This document shows positions 39,011-53,024 of a stretch of DNA of 64,000 bases, one piece after another; position 1 is the stretch's first letter; every line of letters starts with the position of its first letter. Origin of the DNA: Tillus elongatus (taxonomy: Eukaryota; Arthropoda; Insecta; Coleoptera; Cleridae); NCBI GenBank assembly GCA_964006375.1, contig OZ023269.1, forward strand, positions 2,790,001 through 2,854,000. The letters are read 5' to 3'. Below the pieces are notes generated by a model. It made no database searches and was not told the origin of the DNA. It was given only the letters and a program-made list of their open reading frames with translations. Both the position numbers and the translations under genes were made by a program.

Positions 39011-39415
39011 GCTAAAAATTATAGATGATTAAACGATAAACTCTATTACCGAAATAACTCCAAAGCATCAGAGAAAGGGTCTATATAAAATGAATTTTCT
39101 GCAAATATTTTAGTAAAATGGGCAATTACGGTTGACGCTGAAACTTAAGGCTTTGCTAAACATTCTTGTTGCTACACTTTCTCTACATAGCCTGTATTCG
39201 TTTCATGTCCTTTGTCTAAATGTTGACAATCTTAACGTTTTAAATTACGACGTTTTAAGAGGAAAATCCCAATTTTTGGTTAAATGCCTAAAACTTTTTG
39301 TCTTTAAACTTACAGATCTAAATTTTGGTGAAAATTTGTCGAAAGAAAAAACAACATTTTCGGGGAAAACTAGTCGATTTTCTTGGCTAACGAAAAGGTA
39401 CTCAGAATTTTTCAT
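39011..39415. other. AT-rich region related to the right module
   Basis: TCGATTTTCTTGGCTAACGA at 39373 is the GTTCGTTAGCCA motif of the right module in reverse. The 96-codon frame at 39132-39422 is leucine-rich and resembles no family. Confidence 0.4.
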
Positions 39416-39460
39416 CCTCTGATGACGCTCGCTAACTTTGTTAGTGAAACGATTATCAGG
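39416..39460 (+). ncRNA. Hammerhead-like motif, isolated Penelope pLTR fragment
   Basis: CCTCTGATGACGCTCGCTAA is followed by CTTTGTTAGTGAAAC and GATTATCAGG. Compared with the copy at 59302-59342 it has a 4-base CGCT duplication before stem II, and ATC in place of GTC, which breaks the 2-bp stem III. No Penelope coding sequence is nearby. Probably a dead fragment. Confidence 0.5.
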
Positions 39461-39559
39461 TTTTAAAAAAATATTTATTTGGTTACGTGGATTGCAGTTT
39501 CGAACCGTCCTGGTTTATCATCAGCACGCTATTGACTATGATCGTTTTCTTTAATTTAA

Positions 39560-39740
39560 AAATCTTTTCAAATGAGCGCGCATAGGCCCCCTAGAACACA
39601 TATCTGGGGCCCGCCATAAATTGAAGCTGGCCGCAGATATGTATTCTAGGGGGCCCATGCGCGCTTTTGAAGAGATCTTTAAAACTCAAAAGGCGCGATC
39701 TACTCACTAGTGAATTTTTTAAAGAAAATTCACTAAAAAT
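39560..39740. repeat. Head-to-head pair of left modules (foldback without TA core)
   Basis: Arms 39560-39609 (AAATGAGCGCGCATAGG, CCTAGAACACATATCTGG) and 39632-39680 (CAGATATGTATTCTAGG, CATGCGCGCTTTTGAAG) are inverted copies about 22 bp apart. The right-hand module continues to its terminal hairpin at 39711-39740. The TA core and right modules are absent. Confidence 0.8.
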
Positions 39741-39829
39741 TGAAATCGGTCGCCGAAAAAAAATTTATTATTAAGTATTAAATATGTATTAAATATGGAA
39801 ATATGGAACGATTTTACTAAATTAGGACC
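39741..39829. other. Unassigned spacer
   Basis: Short TATTAAATATG repeat. Nothing else was recognised. Confidence 0.3.
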
Positions 39830-40593
39830 AGAATAAACAACCAGATATGCTATTCAAAGTGTGTCAAATCTTAAAAGTTTTCATCTCCTCTTTGTTAAAT
39901 TATTTTTTATCAGAAAACTCGCTAACAAATTCATATGAATAACAACAGTCTGATTAGATAACGATAAAATGAAACAAAAGACTAAAAAATAATAATAAAA
40001 AGTGAAGTCACTAACTAGGATTAGAACTCGTCTTGTTATAGGATTAGATTATCTGATGCACACAGCTTAGACCACTGAACGGGGCGGCAAAGCCTGAGGG
40101 AGAAAAAAAAAACTGGACCACCGTCGACATGACAGAAGTATGTACTAGCAGGTATATTCGATAGTATGTTAATTTTCTAACGTCTTTATTATTTATACCA
40201 AACAATTTTTATTTATAATGGATTTTTTCTCATATTTTAGCAAATGGAGGAAAGTAACGACTTAGACACAGATCTAGGAGCTCGTTAGTCATTTCGTGTC
40301 GTATTTTTCACTCACATTAGTACGACTACCATAATTACCAATTTTGACGTTTTCACTTTTTTTAAACAGAGGATTACCTATAACTTTTTTATCTTTTTAG
40401 AGATCTGAATTTTCGCATATAGGATACCCCTTATAGCTGGTTTCCCTTGATTTGTTATTTACGGAGATATAAATTGTTTCAGAAATAAAACATAAAATTT
40501 TCCGGGAAAACCTATGCCGATTTTCCTGGATAACGAACTTATTCATGCCACTTGCAAAAGGAAAGTACGTACCAAATTTGATCAAAATCGGCC

Positions 40594-40596
<3 letters not shown>
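39830..40596 (-). repeat. Right module of composite repeat, inverted, long form
   Basis: Reverse orientation of the block at 10264-11010. On the plus strand: AACAACCAGATATGCTATTC, AAGTGAAGTCACTAACTAGG, TACTAGCAGGTATATTCG, TGTCGTATTTTTCACTCAC and ATCAAAATCGGCCCGA adjoining the TA core. It supports a unit of at least 750 bp. Confidence 0.8.
40007..40090 (-). repeat. tRNA-like segment in composite repeat, copy 2
   Basis: The minus strand shows GTTCAGTGGTCTAAGCTG as a diverged A-box side and GAGTTCTAATCCTAGTTAG as B-box side, with the last 25 bases nearly identical to 10809-10833. The anticodon-arm region differs strongly between copies. Confidence 0.5.

Positions 40597-40670
<74 letters not shown>
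40597..40670. repeat. (TA)n core of composite repeat
   Basis: 74 bp of TA beside an inverted right module. The left module that should follow is missing (GTTAAGTAACTTGAATTAAG instead). Confidence 0.97.
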
Positions 40671-40674
<4 letters not shown>

Positions 40675-40981
40675 AGTAACTTGAATTAAGGGCAGCCAAA
40701 AAAGGAAATTTATTTGGCTAATAATTACAAGTTTATTTAATGAGAAAGGTATAAAGATTACTAGTTATGAACTAAACGATGTTATAGCAAGCACGTCTAA
40801 AACCAATCTGAATGTTTAGTGTACTTGCTTTAACATTTACAACAAGAACGCTTAATAAGCATAATTAAATAAAATGGAAAATCACACAATATTTGCAACT
40901 AAACGTTTTTATATGAAAAAGACATCACGCCACAGATCTTCGTTCTACTTCTTCTAGATGATGGAAGTCGACGATGACTTA

Positions 40982-40983
<2 letters not shown>
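40671..40983. other. Unassigned spacer
   Basis: Nothing was recognised in 313 bases. Confidence 0.3.

Positions 40984-41056
<73 letters not shown>
40984..41056. repeat. (TA)n core of composite repeat
   Basis: 73 bp of TA followed by a short ATAG run and an inverted left module. Confidence 0.97.
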
Positions 41057-41059
<3 letters not shown>

Positions 41060-41079
41060 AGATAGATAAATGTCTATGT

Positions 41080-41215
41080 ATATATAAACATATAAAAGTT
41101 GAAACTGACCCTGGTTATGGGTTTTAGGAGGCCTAGCTCGCGCTCATTTGAAGTAATTTGCACAAAATTCAAAAGTCGGGATTCGTCGTTATTGATTCTT
41201 TTAAAAGAAAATTTA
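41080..41215 (-). repeat. Left module of composite repeat, inverted
   Basis: TATATAAACATATAAAAGTT, GAAACTGACCCTGGTTATGG, CTAGCTCGCGCTCATTTGAA and AAAAGTCGGGATTCGTCGTT are in consensus order. The terminal hairpin is weakly preserved (ATTCTTTTAAAAGAAAATTTACTAAAA). Confidence 0.8.
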
Positions 41216-41508
41216 CTAAAATTCATACTAATTGTACTAATGTGAGTGAAAAATACGACACGAAATGACTAACGAACTTAAAGAGGTTCGTTGGTCAGGA
41301 AAATTGGAGCAGTTTTTTCGGAAACATTTAAAGTTCATTTCCGTAAAAATGTACATTTTCAACAATAAACTTATTTTGATGAAATATGGTACATTGTTTC
41401 CACCATATGTCTAACCAAATTGGATGGCTGCTTTCATATAAAAAAAAACACATATTTGCTATTAACTTTTATGAAAATTCACTACCATAACGAACTTGCT
41501 GCGTCCAG
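41216..41508 (+). repeat. Right-module piece joined to 3' half of MITE-like unit
   Basis: GTTCGTTGGTCAGGAAAATT and TTTTTCGGAAACATTT belong to the right-module text, and ATGAAATATGGTACATTG with TTCACTACCATAACGAACTT and GCTGCGTCCAG to the MITE 3' half. The MITE left terminus is absent. Confidence 0.7.
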
Positions 41509-42385
41509 ACTTTCTAGAATAGTGTTGATGAACTGTTATTGATTCGTCCGTTAAAAGCAGTGTTACAGAGTTTTATGTTTTATACTTAACCTATCTCCTG
41601 TTTGATCCCTGATCGACACAATGTGTACTTACCTCTTGATTAAGCGGTAATAAAGATAAAAATATGAAAACTATATTCCCTACCTTATAGACATAAAAAC
41701 ATAATTGGGTCCCTAAATGCTGCTTGATTTACGACTATTGCCCCATTCGGCTGACTTTACGCGATATAAAACGGTTGATATCATTATAATAATCGATCAC
41801 TCTGTATGCGAGAATCCTATTCTCCGAAAATACAAGTTGAATGACAAATCACCCTATAATGTCGCACCAAATGTAAAAAGGGGGTTGAAAAAATGTGAGA
41901 AGACAAATAAACTCAGAATAGATAAGAATGATAAAGAATCCAAATATACTGCATATGTGGTGTGAATTTATATATTTTCGTTTATTTTATTCGTGATACC
42001 CGAGGTTACGCAAACTTGCTTGTCGGTCTTTCTATCATTTCAACCATCAGATCTATCAAATCTCGGAAAGTGTTACATATAGCTTTAGTGAAAAGTTAAA
42101 TTTACTGTATATTCCCCTGGAGGTGACGATTTTTATAAACATTTATCACGTTCCAGTATCTTATTATGTCATCATTTGACAATCTTATTTGCCTACTACA
42201 ATGTATCTAAGAAGGTCGAGTCAAAATCATACTTTGTTGCGTTAACAATTAGATTAAAGTAGCAAAATATATTTTATAAGGTAAAGTCAAAGTAAATACC
42301 CTAATCCCACCTGAGTACCACTGTTTCCAGAAAAAAACTTTACTGGCAAATATACATGGTGGTTTGCCATTACCTTTCAACCATT
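41509..42385. other. Unassigned region
   Basis: An 82-codon frame at 41717-41965 has no recognisable motif. The last ~110 bases (CTTTACTGGCAAATATACATGGTGG) are probably the body of the 5S-derived repeat that follows. Confidence 0.35.
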
Positions 42386-42471
42386 TAACAGCACACGGTA
42401 TTCCCAGATGGTCATCCATCCCACTACTAACCGTGCCCACGTTGCTTAAATTCGATGAGCTCACCGATCAC
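42386..42471 (-). pseudogene. 5S rRNA-derived segment (SINE3-like or 5S pseudogene)
   Basis: The minus strand carries TTTAAGCAACGTGGGCACGG, TTAGTAGTGGGATGGATGACC in part, and TCTGGGAATACCGTGTGCTG. This is the 3' two-thirds of a 5S rRNA, with the internal promoter regions recognisable. The first ~35 bases of 5S are missing and several conserved positions are changed. Non-5S text (ATGGTTGAAAGGTAATGGC) follows instead of a T run, so it is more likely a 5S-headed SINE or processed fragment than a gene. Confidence 0.75.
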
Positions 42472-44543
<2,072 letters not shown>

Positions 44544-45290
44544 GTGATGTTGTCTACGAATATCGGAAGCTTGGACAAGGATAGGTGGACGAAGAAGTTT
44601 TGAAAAGTCTTATATAACCAAAAATATTTTCGCCAGACTTTGTACCGTTTTACCTGAACCATATTCTTCTTCTGAATGTAGTCAGGGACTTCACCAAGGG
44701 AACCTTCAAATTTTAGGACACAACAAATGACAAGCGCAATCTTTTAAATTTTTCGTGATGGTGTCTACGAATATCGGGAACTTGGACAATGATAGGTGGA
44801 CGAAGAAGTTTTGGAAACTCTTATCTAATCAAATAAATTTTCGCCAGACTTTGCACCATTTTACCTGAACCATATTTTTCTTCTGAATGTAGCCAGGGGC
44901 CTTCACCAAGGGAATTTTTAAATTTTAGGACACACCAAATCATGACCGCAATTTCTTAAATGTTTTGTGATGCTGCCTACGAACATCGGAACCTTGGAAG
45001 GTGGCGAAGAAGTTTTGGAAATTCTTATCTAATAAAAAATATTTTCGTCAGATTTTGCACCGTCTTACCTGACCCATATTTTTCTTCTGAATGTAGTCAG
45101 TCACCTTTACCAAGGAACCTTCAAATTTTAGGACACACCAAATGAAAAGCGCAATTTAGTAAATGTTTTGTGATGCTGTCTACGAATATCGGAAGCTTGG
45201 ACAAGGATAGGTGGACGAAGAAGTTTTGGAAAGTCTTATCTAATCAAAAATATTTTCGTCAGATTTTGCAACATTTTACCTGACCCATAT
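44544..45290. repeat. Satellite-like array, ~212-bp unit, 3.5 copies
   Basis: Units start at 44544, 44755, 44967 and 45170 (spacing 211, 212, 203). Each begins GTGATG, then TCTACGAATATCGG or a close variant, and contains GGTGGACGAAGAAGTTTTG-like text, CATATTTTTCTTCTGAATGTAG and TTTTAGGACACACCAAAT in shortened pieces. The last unit stops after CCTGACCCATATTTT. Identity between units is roughly 90 percent by eye. No frame is shared by all units. Confidence 0.93.
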
Positions 45291-45780
45291 TTTACCCACC
45301 TATCAAACTATAACTATCCAGAAAAATATTTTTGTCGAAACTTGGTGATTTCTATGGAAGCACAAAAAAATTTCTACAAGAACCGACAAAAGATTTTTTA
45401 GACAAAATTTTGTTAAAAGAATACATAAAATTGAAATTATTTACCTAATCTATAATTAAAATTGAAAGTAAAATAATTTTTTTGCACGAAAACCAATTAA
45501 AACATTATTTTCAACCATTTTCGTTTAAATATGTTCCATCAATTGAATAATATCTCTTACAAAAATTCTCAACAAATGTTTTTTCAAAGAAAATTCCTTA
45601 GATTTATTTATTAAAAAATTTGCTATTAAAACAGCATTTTGTACAAGAAAATTCGATAATAGAAAAAAAAAGTGGTCCATTTCAAGTTATTTACCCAGCT
45701 ACCAAAATATAATTTTTCTCAAAAACTTTTTTCACTAGATAACAAAAATCTCATGAAAATTTGGAAGCAATTGTTTCAAG
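45291..45780 (+). repeat. Dispersed direct repeat R-C, copy 1
   Basis: About 400 bp align collinearly with 56248-56680: CAAACTATAACTATCCAGAA, GAAGCACAAAAAAATTTCT, TTACCTAATCT, TTTTTGCACGAAAACC, AAATATGTTCCATCAATTGA and ACAAGAAAATTCG. Unknown AT-rich repeat. It begins at the end of the satellite array. Confidence 0.85.
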
Positions 45781-45914
45781 AAAATCTTCATGAGTTAATT
45801 GTCATAAAAAATCACTAATGAGGAGATCCTGGCTTTTGAATTTAGAACAAATTTCTTCAAATGAGCACGAACTAGGACCCTTAGAACCAATATCCAGGGT
45901 TAGTTTCAATTAGG

Positions 45915-45920
<6 letters not shown>
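45781..45920 (+). repeat. Left module of composite repeat
   Basis: CACTAATGAGGAGATCCTGG, CTTTTGAATTTAGAACAAAT, CTTCAAATGAGCACGAACTA and AGAACCAATATCCAGGGTTA, with the hairpin replaced by GTCATAAAAAATCAC. Confidence 0.82.

Positions 45921-46001
<81 letters not shown>
45921..46001. repeat. (TA)n core of composite repeat
   Basis: 81 bp of TA. The right-hand flank GGGTGGACCACTTACC enters the right module about 200 bases in, so its first part is deleted. Confidence 0.97.
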
Positions 46002-46003
<2 letters not shown>

Positions 46004-46692
46004 GTGGACCACTTACCAAAATTTTGGTCTGTAAGTTTAAAGACAAAAAGTTAGAGGCATTTAAAGAAAACAAAGTTGGGGGTTTCCTCAAAACGTAAAA
46101 AATCGTGATTTGAAACGTCAAAATTGGCAAAATTTGGGGAAAGAACCTGAAAGAAATACGATATATGTAGAGTGTTCTGCAAACTCTTAAGTTTCGGCTT
46201 CAACCATCATTGCCTTTCATTTTAATAAAACATTTCCAGAAAATTCATTTCAAATAGACACTTTCTCTAATGCTTTGGCCGTAGTTTTAGTTAAGTTTAT
46301 GGTTTAACGGTCTATAATTTTTAGCTAGGTAATTTTCGTAGAAAAAATTCGTTAATGAGGAGACCGCGGCTTTTGAATTTTAAAAAGGTTTCTTCAAATG
46401 AGCGCAAACTAGACCTCGTAGAATCCATATCCGGGTTTACTTTCTGTTTCCATATATACAGGGTGACGCATTTCTAGGGTAAAGCCTAATATAATTGTTA
46501 TTATGCAAGATACGAGAAAAAATTGTATACGTTACCTATAGGGTGTCTTGAACTGCAACTCATAAAATTATTTTGACAATCACAGGCTGGTCCATAAGTC
46601 GCTGGTGATACCTACAATTTTTTTTTAACCTTCCTTATTACATTTTTGCAATTTTCATCGAAATATGATGGATGTTTGTAGGAAAAAAAAAC
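46002..46692 (+). repeat. Right module plus a second left module
   Basis: 46020-46320 has CAAAAAGTTAGAGGCATTTA and GGGGGTTTCCTCAAAACG, as at 14055 and 60280. A second left module (GAGGAGACCGCGGCTTTTGA, TTCAAATGAGCGCAAACTAG) lies at 46330-46450, followed by ATATACAGGGTGACGCATTT, a mariner-like end. TCACAGGCTGGTCCATAAGT then returns to right-module text. The order shows one copy inserted within another. Confidence 0.75.
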
Positions 46693-46978
46693 GAGACGCC
46701 GTAAGTGCGTTTTGGATTCAAAATTCAACAACTCAATTTGCTATTAACCCAAGGTACGTCGGCTAGGAAACGAGTTTTCTCGGAAACATTTTAAGTTTAT
46801 TTTCGGAAAATTTTTGTACCTTTTCAAACAAGCTATTTTGATAAAATATGGAACATTGTTTCTACTATATATGTTATACCGGTGACCAAATTTATGCCTG
46901 CTTGTATTAAAGAGACATATTTTCTATTAAAAACATTTTTATAAAAATTCACTTCCATAACGCACTTGCTGCGTCCAG
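46693..46978 (+). mobile_element. MITE-like unit, diverged left end
   Basis: GAGACGCCGTAAGTGCGTTT at the left is paired with TTCACTTCCATAACGCAC and TTGCTGCGTCCAG at the right. The interior contains AACTCAATTTGCTATTAACC, as in the 14611 copy, at about 285 bp. Confidence 0.75.
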
Positions 46979-47698
46979 ACCTTTTTTTTTACTCTCGTCT
47001 AGTTTTGTAGTGTCACATACTTCTCTTGCCGAATCAAGCATAATGTTTTTGGTCATATCGCACTGTTATTCTATTGTCATATCTAACTGTTCGTTTTCTA
47101 TTTGGCAAAATTTTTCTTCTGCATTTTTCTTATACAATTATGCTGCTACTGTTTCATTCAATTTATACATTCTTATCTTCTCTTTTATATTGAATTGTTG
47201 ATTTTCCGAGGCATTTTTAAACTGACTTTAAACTGTAAATTTCATTAGAGGGATTTTATTATTTGCAAGGATACAAAATTTTTCTTAAAAAAAGAGCTAA
47301 ACAAATTTTCGGAAAAATTGGTAAAATTTATTTCGCCTACAAACCTATTTAAGCAACTTACATAAATGATACACCTGTCAAAATATAAATATTAGCAAAA
47401 ACTTTTTACGAAAATTCTCTAAAAAGCAAAAATTTGCTCATCAATTATATTTTATGAAAATTTGTTTTTTGGGGGTTACAAAAAAATATTTTATGAAAAT
47501 GATATGAAGGTTCTCTATCAAACTTTTCCAAATCTTTTATTTACTTAAATTGAGTAACAAAATGTTACACGAAAATCAAAAAAGTTATTTTCTACGTAAA
47601 TTCACGAACTACTCTATTCAGAAAATTGACGTTTTCCATAAAAACGTGGACAGTAAGTTATAAACAAGTATAATAATATAATTTTTTTACATACTTTA
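46979..47698. other. AT-rich unassigned region
   Basis: It includes degraded pieces such as TACGAAAATTCTCTAAAAAG, similar to right-module and R-C text. No gene was recognised. Confidence 0.4.
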
Positions 47699-47829
47699 GT
47701 CGGTCTATTTCCGCGAGTATGGGCAATCACCGACGCCAGGGTATAGTTTCATCTCACTATCCTGGAAATCTTGCCGAACCTCTGCCTTTCTGTAAGGAGG
47801 GTATGGATCTTTAACGTCCCCAAAATCGC
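47699..47829 (+). repeat. Dispersed repeat R-A, copy 2
   Basis: CGGTCTATTTCCGCGAG, CAATCACCGACGCCAGGG, TATCCTGGAAATCTTGC and GGATCTTTAACGTCC match 11301-11432 in the same direction. Confidence 0.75.
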
Positions 47830-48347
47830 ATAATAATAATATTCGATACAAAATTCAATTATACATCAGCCTTTTGCACAAATGTAATGAAAAGAAACAA
47901 ATTCTTACCGCTTGAAACTTGTTATAGTTTAGCAATCATTTTTGGAAATATTATATGCCTTTATCAGTGTTTTAGAAGTGTCCCATAAAATCTATTCAAC
48001 TACTATAGTGAGAGATAAATTTATTTAAAAAGAAGAGGAAATACCTGTTGAGAATTTAAACTATAAAGCTGCTACTACACTTTCACAAAATACAAAATAT
48101 AAAAAAAAATCAAAGCTTCAATTATATCGAGTATAAAGAAACTTATTTTTCTTCTAATCGTAGAAACTGACAATTACATAATATACAGAGAAAGTTATTT
48201 AAAAAAACAGAACTTTAATACGTTTTTGTGTTTTAGGGACACCTGTACATCACTAAAATAATTTTACAATGTATCGCCAATGGATAACTATCCACTCTAG
48301 GCCAAAACTTTTTTCAAATCAAGTACTTTAGCCGTAATTTTTTGTGG

Positions 48348-48350
<3 letters not shown>
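47830..48350. other. Unassigned region
   Basis: Nothing was recognised in about 520 bases. Confidence 0.3.

Positions 48351-48426
<76 letters not shown>
48351..48426. repeat. (TA)n microsatellite
   Basis: 76 bp of TA followed by CCCCAGATATGTATTCTGGG, the inner edge of an inverted left module that soon loses similarity. Confidence 0.96.
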
Positions 48427-48428
<2 letters not shown>

Positions 48429-49044
48429 CCAGATATGTATTCTGGGGAAAGTAGTTTGCTCTAATTCAAAGGTGCGAATTTTCCGTACCAGAAATATGAA
48501 AAGTAGGTAAAATGAAGAGCAGTTTCATATCCAATGAGAATTTTATTTACTAAAGTGTTGTTTGCATAAAACGTTATGAAAGATAAGGTTAGGTTGCAAT
48601 TAGAAACATACCCCATAGAAATTAAAGCGAAATTAGCTCAAATCCAACGCACGAGTGGGTATACCGTTTCCTTCGACCAGCAATTTGCCCAGTCAACCTC
48701 AGCAAGGCATATTATATTTCTCGACTTGCAAGATTTTCATACTTAATTAGAGCTAATTTGTGAACGCTATTAAAATCAATTATCTCGTTGCAAGATGTCG
48801 TGTCAACGTTAAACGCTTTTGTTTTTGTTAGCTAACGACAAGACCTAGCAAAAAGATATGACAAGAACATGTTACAATCTTTCAAAAAAACTCTGGAGAG
48901 ACTTGTCTATTAGGGTTCAAGTCTTCATAGTATTCCGCAAAAATGTTAGCGCAAAATGCAGGTTTCAATTATTTTTATTTGTATTTACATATCTGAGTAG
49001 TTTTTCTTAGACCTGGCTTTTTAATAATTTCAAATACTTGAATT
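48427..49044. other. Unassigned region
   Basis: The first ~45 bases are a trace of an inverted left module. The rest is unassigned. Confidence 0.4.
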
Positions 49045-50270
<1,226 letters not shown>

Positions 50271-51171
50271 AATTTTTACAGCATCGACAGGCAAAAAAAA
50301 TCTTTGTGAAGCAACAGAAAAAGCACCTACTTCTGTATTTAGATCAGATTTTGAATATTTTGTTATTTATTTAATTTATTTCTGTTAGCGAATTTTTTTG
50401 TACAAAACCTTCTTTCAATAGCGATTTTTCTTATAAACGAACTTAATGATTTTTTTTTTTTGAAGAAACATTTAGTGCGGATTTTTCTAGGAAAAATTAC
50501 CTAATTGATTGGACATTTTTTAAACGAAAATCGTCGAAAATCAGTTTTTAATGGATTCTAGTGCAAACAAATGATTGTCTAAATTTTTGAAGGGCTTTCC
50601 CAAATTCTTCTCTTAAAATCGACGGACCCGATATAAAGAACCGTTTTTGTAGCCCCACCCCAACATGCTATCCCATATGGCAGGTGTGTCTCAATCAAGG
50701 CGCGGTACAGATATTATTGCCTGAAATGTTTGAATCTCCCAAATAAAGGTCTTTTTTTTGGCACATAATTTATATGATAGTCCCATTTCCAACATGTCAA
50801 TGTAGACGCCAAGATACTTTATTTTGTTTACACCAGCTATGCAAAAAGTAAATCTTTACATGGCAGTTTAAAAAATTTTGACAGCAGATTAATTGGATAG
50901 AATTAACGAACAGAGAACCAGGCGCCAAAAGGCAAATAATGGTTATTTTTCATATACTGTTAGTTTATTTTGCCATCTATTACATGTATTAGAAACTTAC
51001 TGATGCATCTAATTTCTGCCTTCTGGTTACCAAAATTAGAAGATCTAAACCAATTATTTTAGTATTCTGATAGTGTATAAAGAACCACATGCTAATGAGT
51101 GTTTTCGGATTGTTTTCTTAAAAAAAAACTGATTTCATATTGAAACAAAGAGCAAAAGAAGTAAATTAATT
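50271..51171. other. Unassigned region
   Basis: About 900 AT-rich bases. TTATAAACGAACTTAATG is weakly like right-module text. No gene was recognised. Confidence 0.35.
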
Positions 51172-51952
51172 GTGGAGATGGTCCAGAAACAATTTGAGCT
51201 ACTTTTGCAAGTACGCAACCATACACCAGGCAGAAGTTTATGCCATCGAGATGTGTGCAAGGGAAAACTTAAAAGACCTATGCACAAACAAATCGATAAA
51301 GATATATGCAGATAGCCAAGCTGCAATAAAGGCTCTTGGTTCCTACCGGTGCAATTCAAAGACGGTATGGAGTTGTAAATCTGCCCTTAACGAATTGGGC
51401 AGCTGTAATGAGGTGTCGCTGGTCTGGATACCGGGTCACTCAGACCATGATGGCAACGTTGCGGTAGACGCGCTTGCCAGGAGTGGTGCCCAGTGTGACT
51501 TTGTCGGACCAGAACCGGTGCTGGGAATAACATCTTGCACAGCAAAACGCACCTTAAAGACCTGGACAGATAGAAGGACAATTCAATATTGGCAAAATCT
51601 TCCAGGATTAGCTCACTCTAAGGCCTTCATAAATGGCCTGTCTGAGTCAAGGGCTAAGAAACTTCTAGAGTTGAACAGACAACAACTGAGTACTCTAGTC
51701 GGCCTGTATACAGGACACTGTCGCTTGCGGCATCACATGCACCGTATTGGGATCGGTCAGGAGACCGAGTGCCGGCTGTGTATGGAGAATGACGAAACAG
51801 CAGAGCACGTGCTGTGTTCCTGTCCGGCAGCGGATAGGACTAGACACCTGCTCTTTGGCAAGGTAAAGCTTGCTCCAGAGGATCTGGATCAACTTTCGCC
51901 CGCAAAGGTTATCGACCTCTGTAGGACGCTGGATTTGTTGGGCGAAATATAG
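51172..51952 (+). pseudogene. LINE ORF2 C-terminal part: RNase H and CCHC-like region, open (LINE-I2)
   Basis: An open frame of 260 codons ends with TAG at 51950-51952. It contains IHQAEVYAIEMCAREN, IKIYADSQAAIKALG, VSLVWIPGHSDHDGN and VAVDALARSGAQ: RNase H with its glutamate and two aspartates. The first aspartate (TDGS) lies upstream of the truncation. Then come LVGLYTGHCRLRHHMHR and CRLCMENDETAEHVLCSC. A one-base insertion near 51186 breaks the first residues (the other frame gives GDGPETNLSYF-type text). It is the least damaged LINE frame here but lacks RT and endonuclease. It differs from LINE-I copies 1 and 2 in sequence and tail. Confidence 0.85.
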
Positions 51953-52037
51953 ACATTAGGCGTGAGCCACAATAGACCTTATGGTCGCGGTGGAGGGACC
52001 GATATGGACCACTCACAATCTAACCTAACCTAACCTA
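51953..52037 (+). repeat. LINE-I2 3' UTR ending in a CCTAA-type run
   Basis: GGCGTGAGCCACAATAGACC, GGTCGCGGTGGAGGGACCGA and CCACTCACAATCTAAC are shared with 9348-9408 and 33712-33775. The tail at 52020-52037 is three and a half CTAAC units, the insect telomere repeat in rotation, in place of poly-A. Confidence 0.8.
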
Positions 52038-52784
52038 CTTTTGCAGAAGCTGAGTTACATGTTTATGCTTTAATAAAGAAAAACAATATCTGTTGTGGTT
52101 CTGTTTACACGAATGACCCTTTAAGAAATCATGTCACTTGGTTCCAAGTTTTGTCGCTTGGATCTTTATCACTTCACAATAATCTCTCTTTGAACAAAAA
52201 ACAATATGTTCAGAATGATGTGGTTTCTTGCAAAATTGTTGATTTCGATTATTTTTAAATGTCTTTCAAAAATGTTTATTTAGTATTCACTAAATTCTGA
52301 GTAGGTTTTATTACTATCACCTATTCAAGTTAAGTATATAATGTAATTGGGAACCAGATGGTTGATACCGGTTTGAATAAGACAATATTGAAATAAATGT
52401 CATTTTGCGGAAACCAAACGCCGCAAAATGCCATAAAAACATATTTTCAAAGATGAAAAGAGAAATTTCAAATAGCGTATGTGATTATTATGTGTCTCGA
52501 AGTATACTGAGCAGTTTTCAACCATCTGGTAGGAAAATCATATTTGATACAGTTAAAATACCTTCATACCTCGATTTATCATATTCATAAATTCGCGAGT
52601 GGTTCTTTGTCCGTTAACACTATCCAATTATAGGCATTAAAATTGTTGTTCGTCTGCATGAGTCAAAATTGGTCGTTAAAATAACTAGTTTACAAACGAC
52701 TTGTTTCCAGAGGAGACTCGTTCAAGCTCCCATCTGAAAATTATCGTAACTAGGGTAAGGAAAAGCGGTCTTGTTAAGTAGTCT
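52038..52784. other. Unassigned region
   Basis: A 61-codon frame at 52405-52590 has no motif. Nothing else was recognised. Confidence 0.3.
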
Positions 52785-52866
52785 ATAAAGCGCGACTTTT
52801 GAATTAAAAAAAATTCTTTAAATGAGCGCGAACTGGAACCCATAGAACCGATATATTTAAGGTCAG

Positions 52867-52870
<4 letters not shown>
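52785..52870 (+). repeat. Left module of composite repeat, truncated
   Basis: AAAGCGCGACTTTTGAATTA, AAATGAGCGCGAACTGGAAC, AGAACCGATATATTTAAGG and TCAGTTTCA run into the TA core. The hairpin end is absent. Confidence 0.78.

Positions 52871-52949
<79 letters not shown>
52871..52949. repeat. (TA)n core
   Basis: 79 bp of TA between a left module and the inverted Penelope terminal piece. Confidence 0.97.
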
Positions 52950-52952
<3 letters not shown>

Positions 52953-53024
52953 ATTTCCGCGGTCTTTAATGTGAGACATACTTGGTTCTCGGGTTGAACC
53001 GCATCCAGAATTTATTAAAACTCA

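Noticed and set aside
42386..42471. A functional 5S rRNA gene
   Set aside because: The first third is missing, conserved bases are changed and there is no T-run terminator.
44960..45145. 61-codon frame in the satellite array
   Set aside because: Present in one unit only; other units carry stops in that frame.
52020..52037. A telomere or internal telomeric array
   Set aside because: Only three and a half CTAAC units at a LINE 3' end; too short to be an array.
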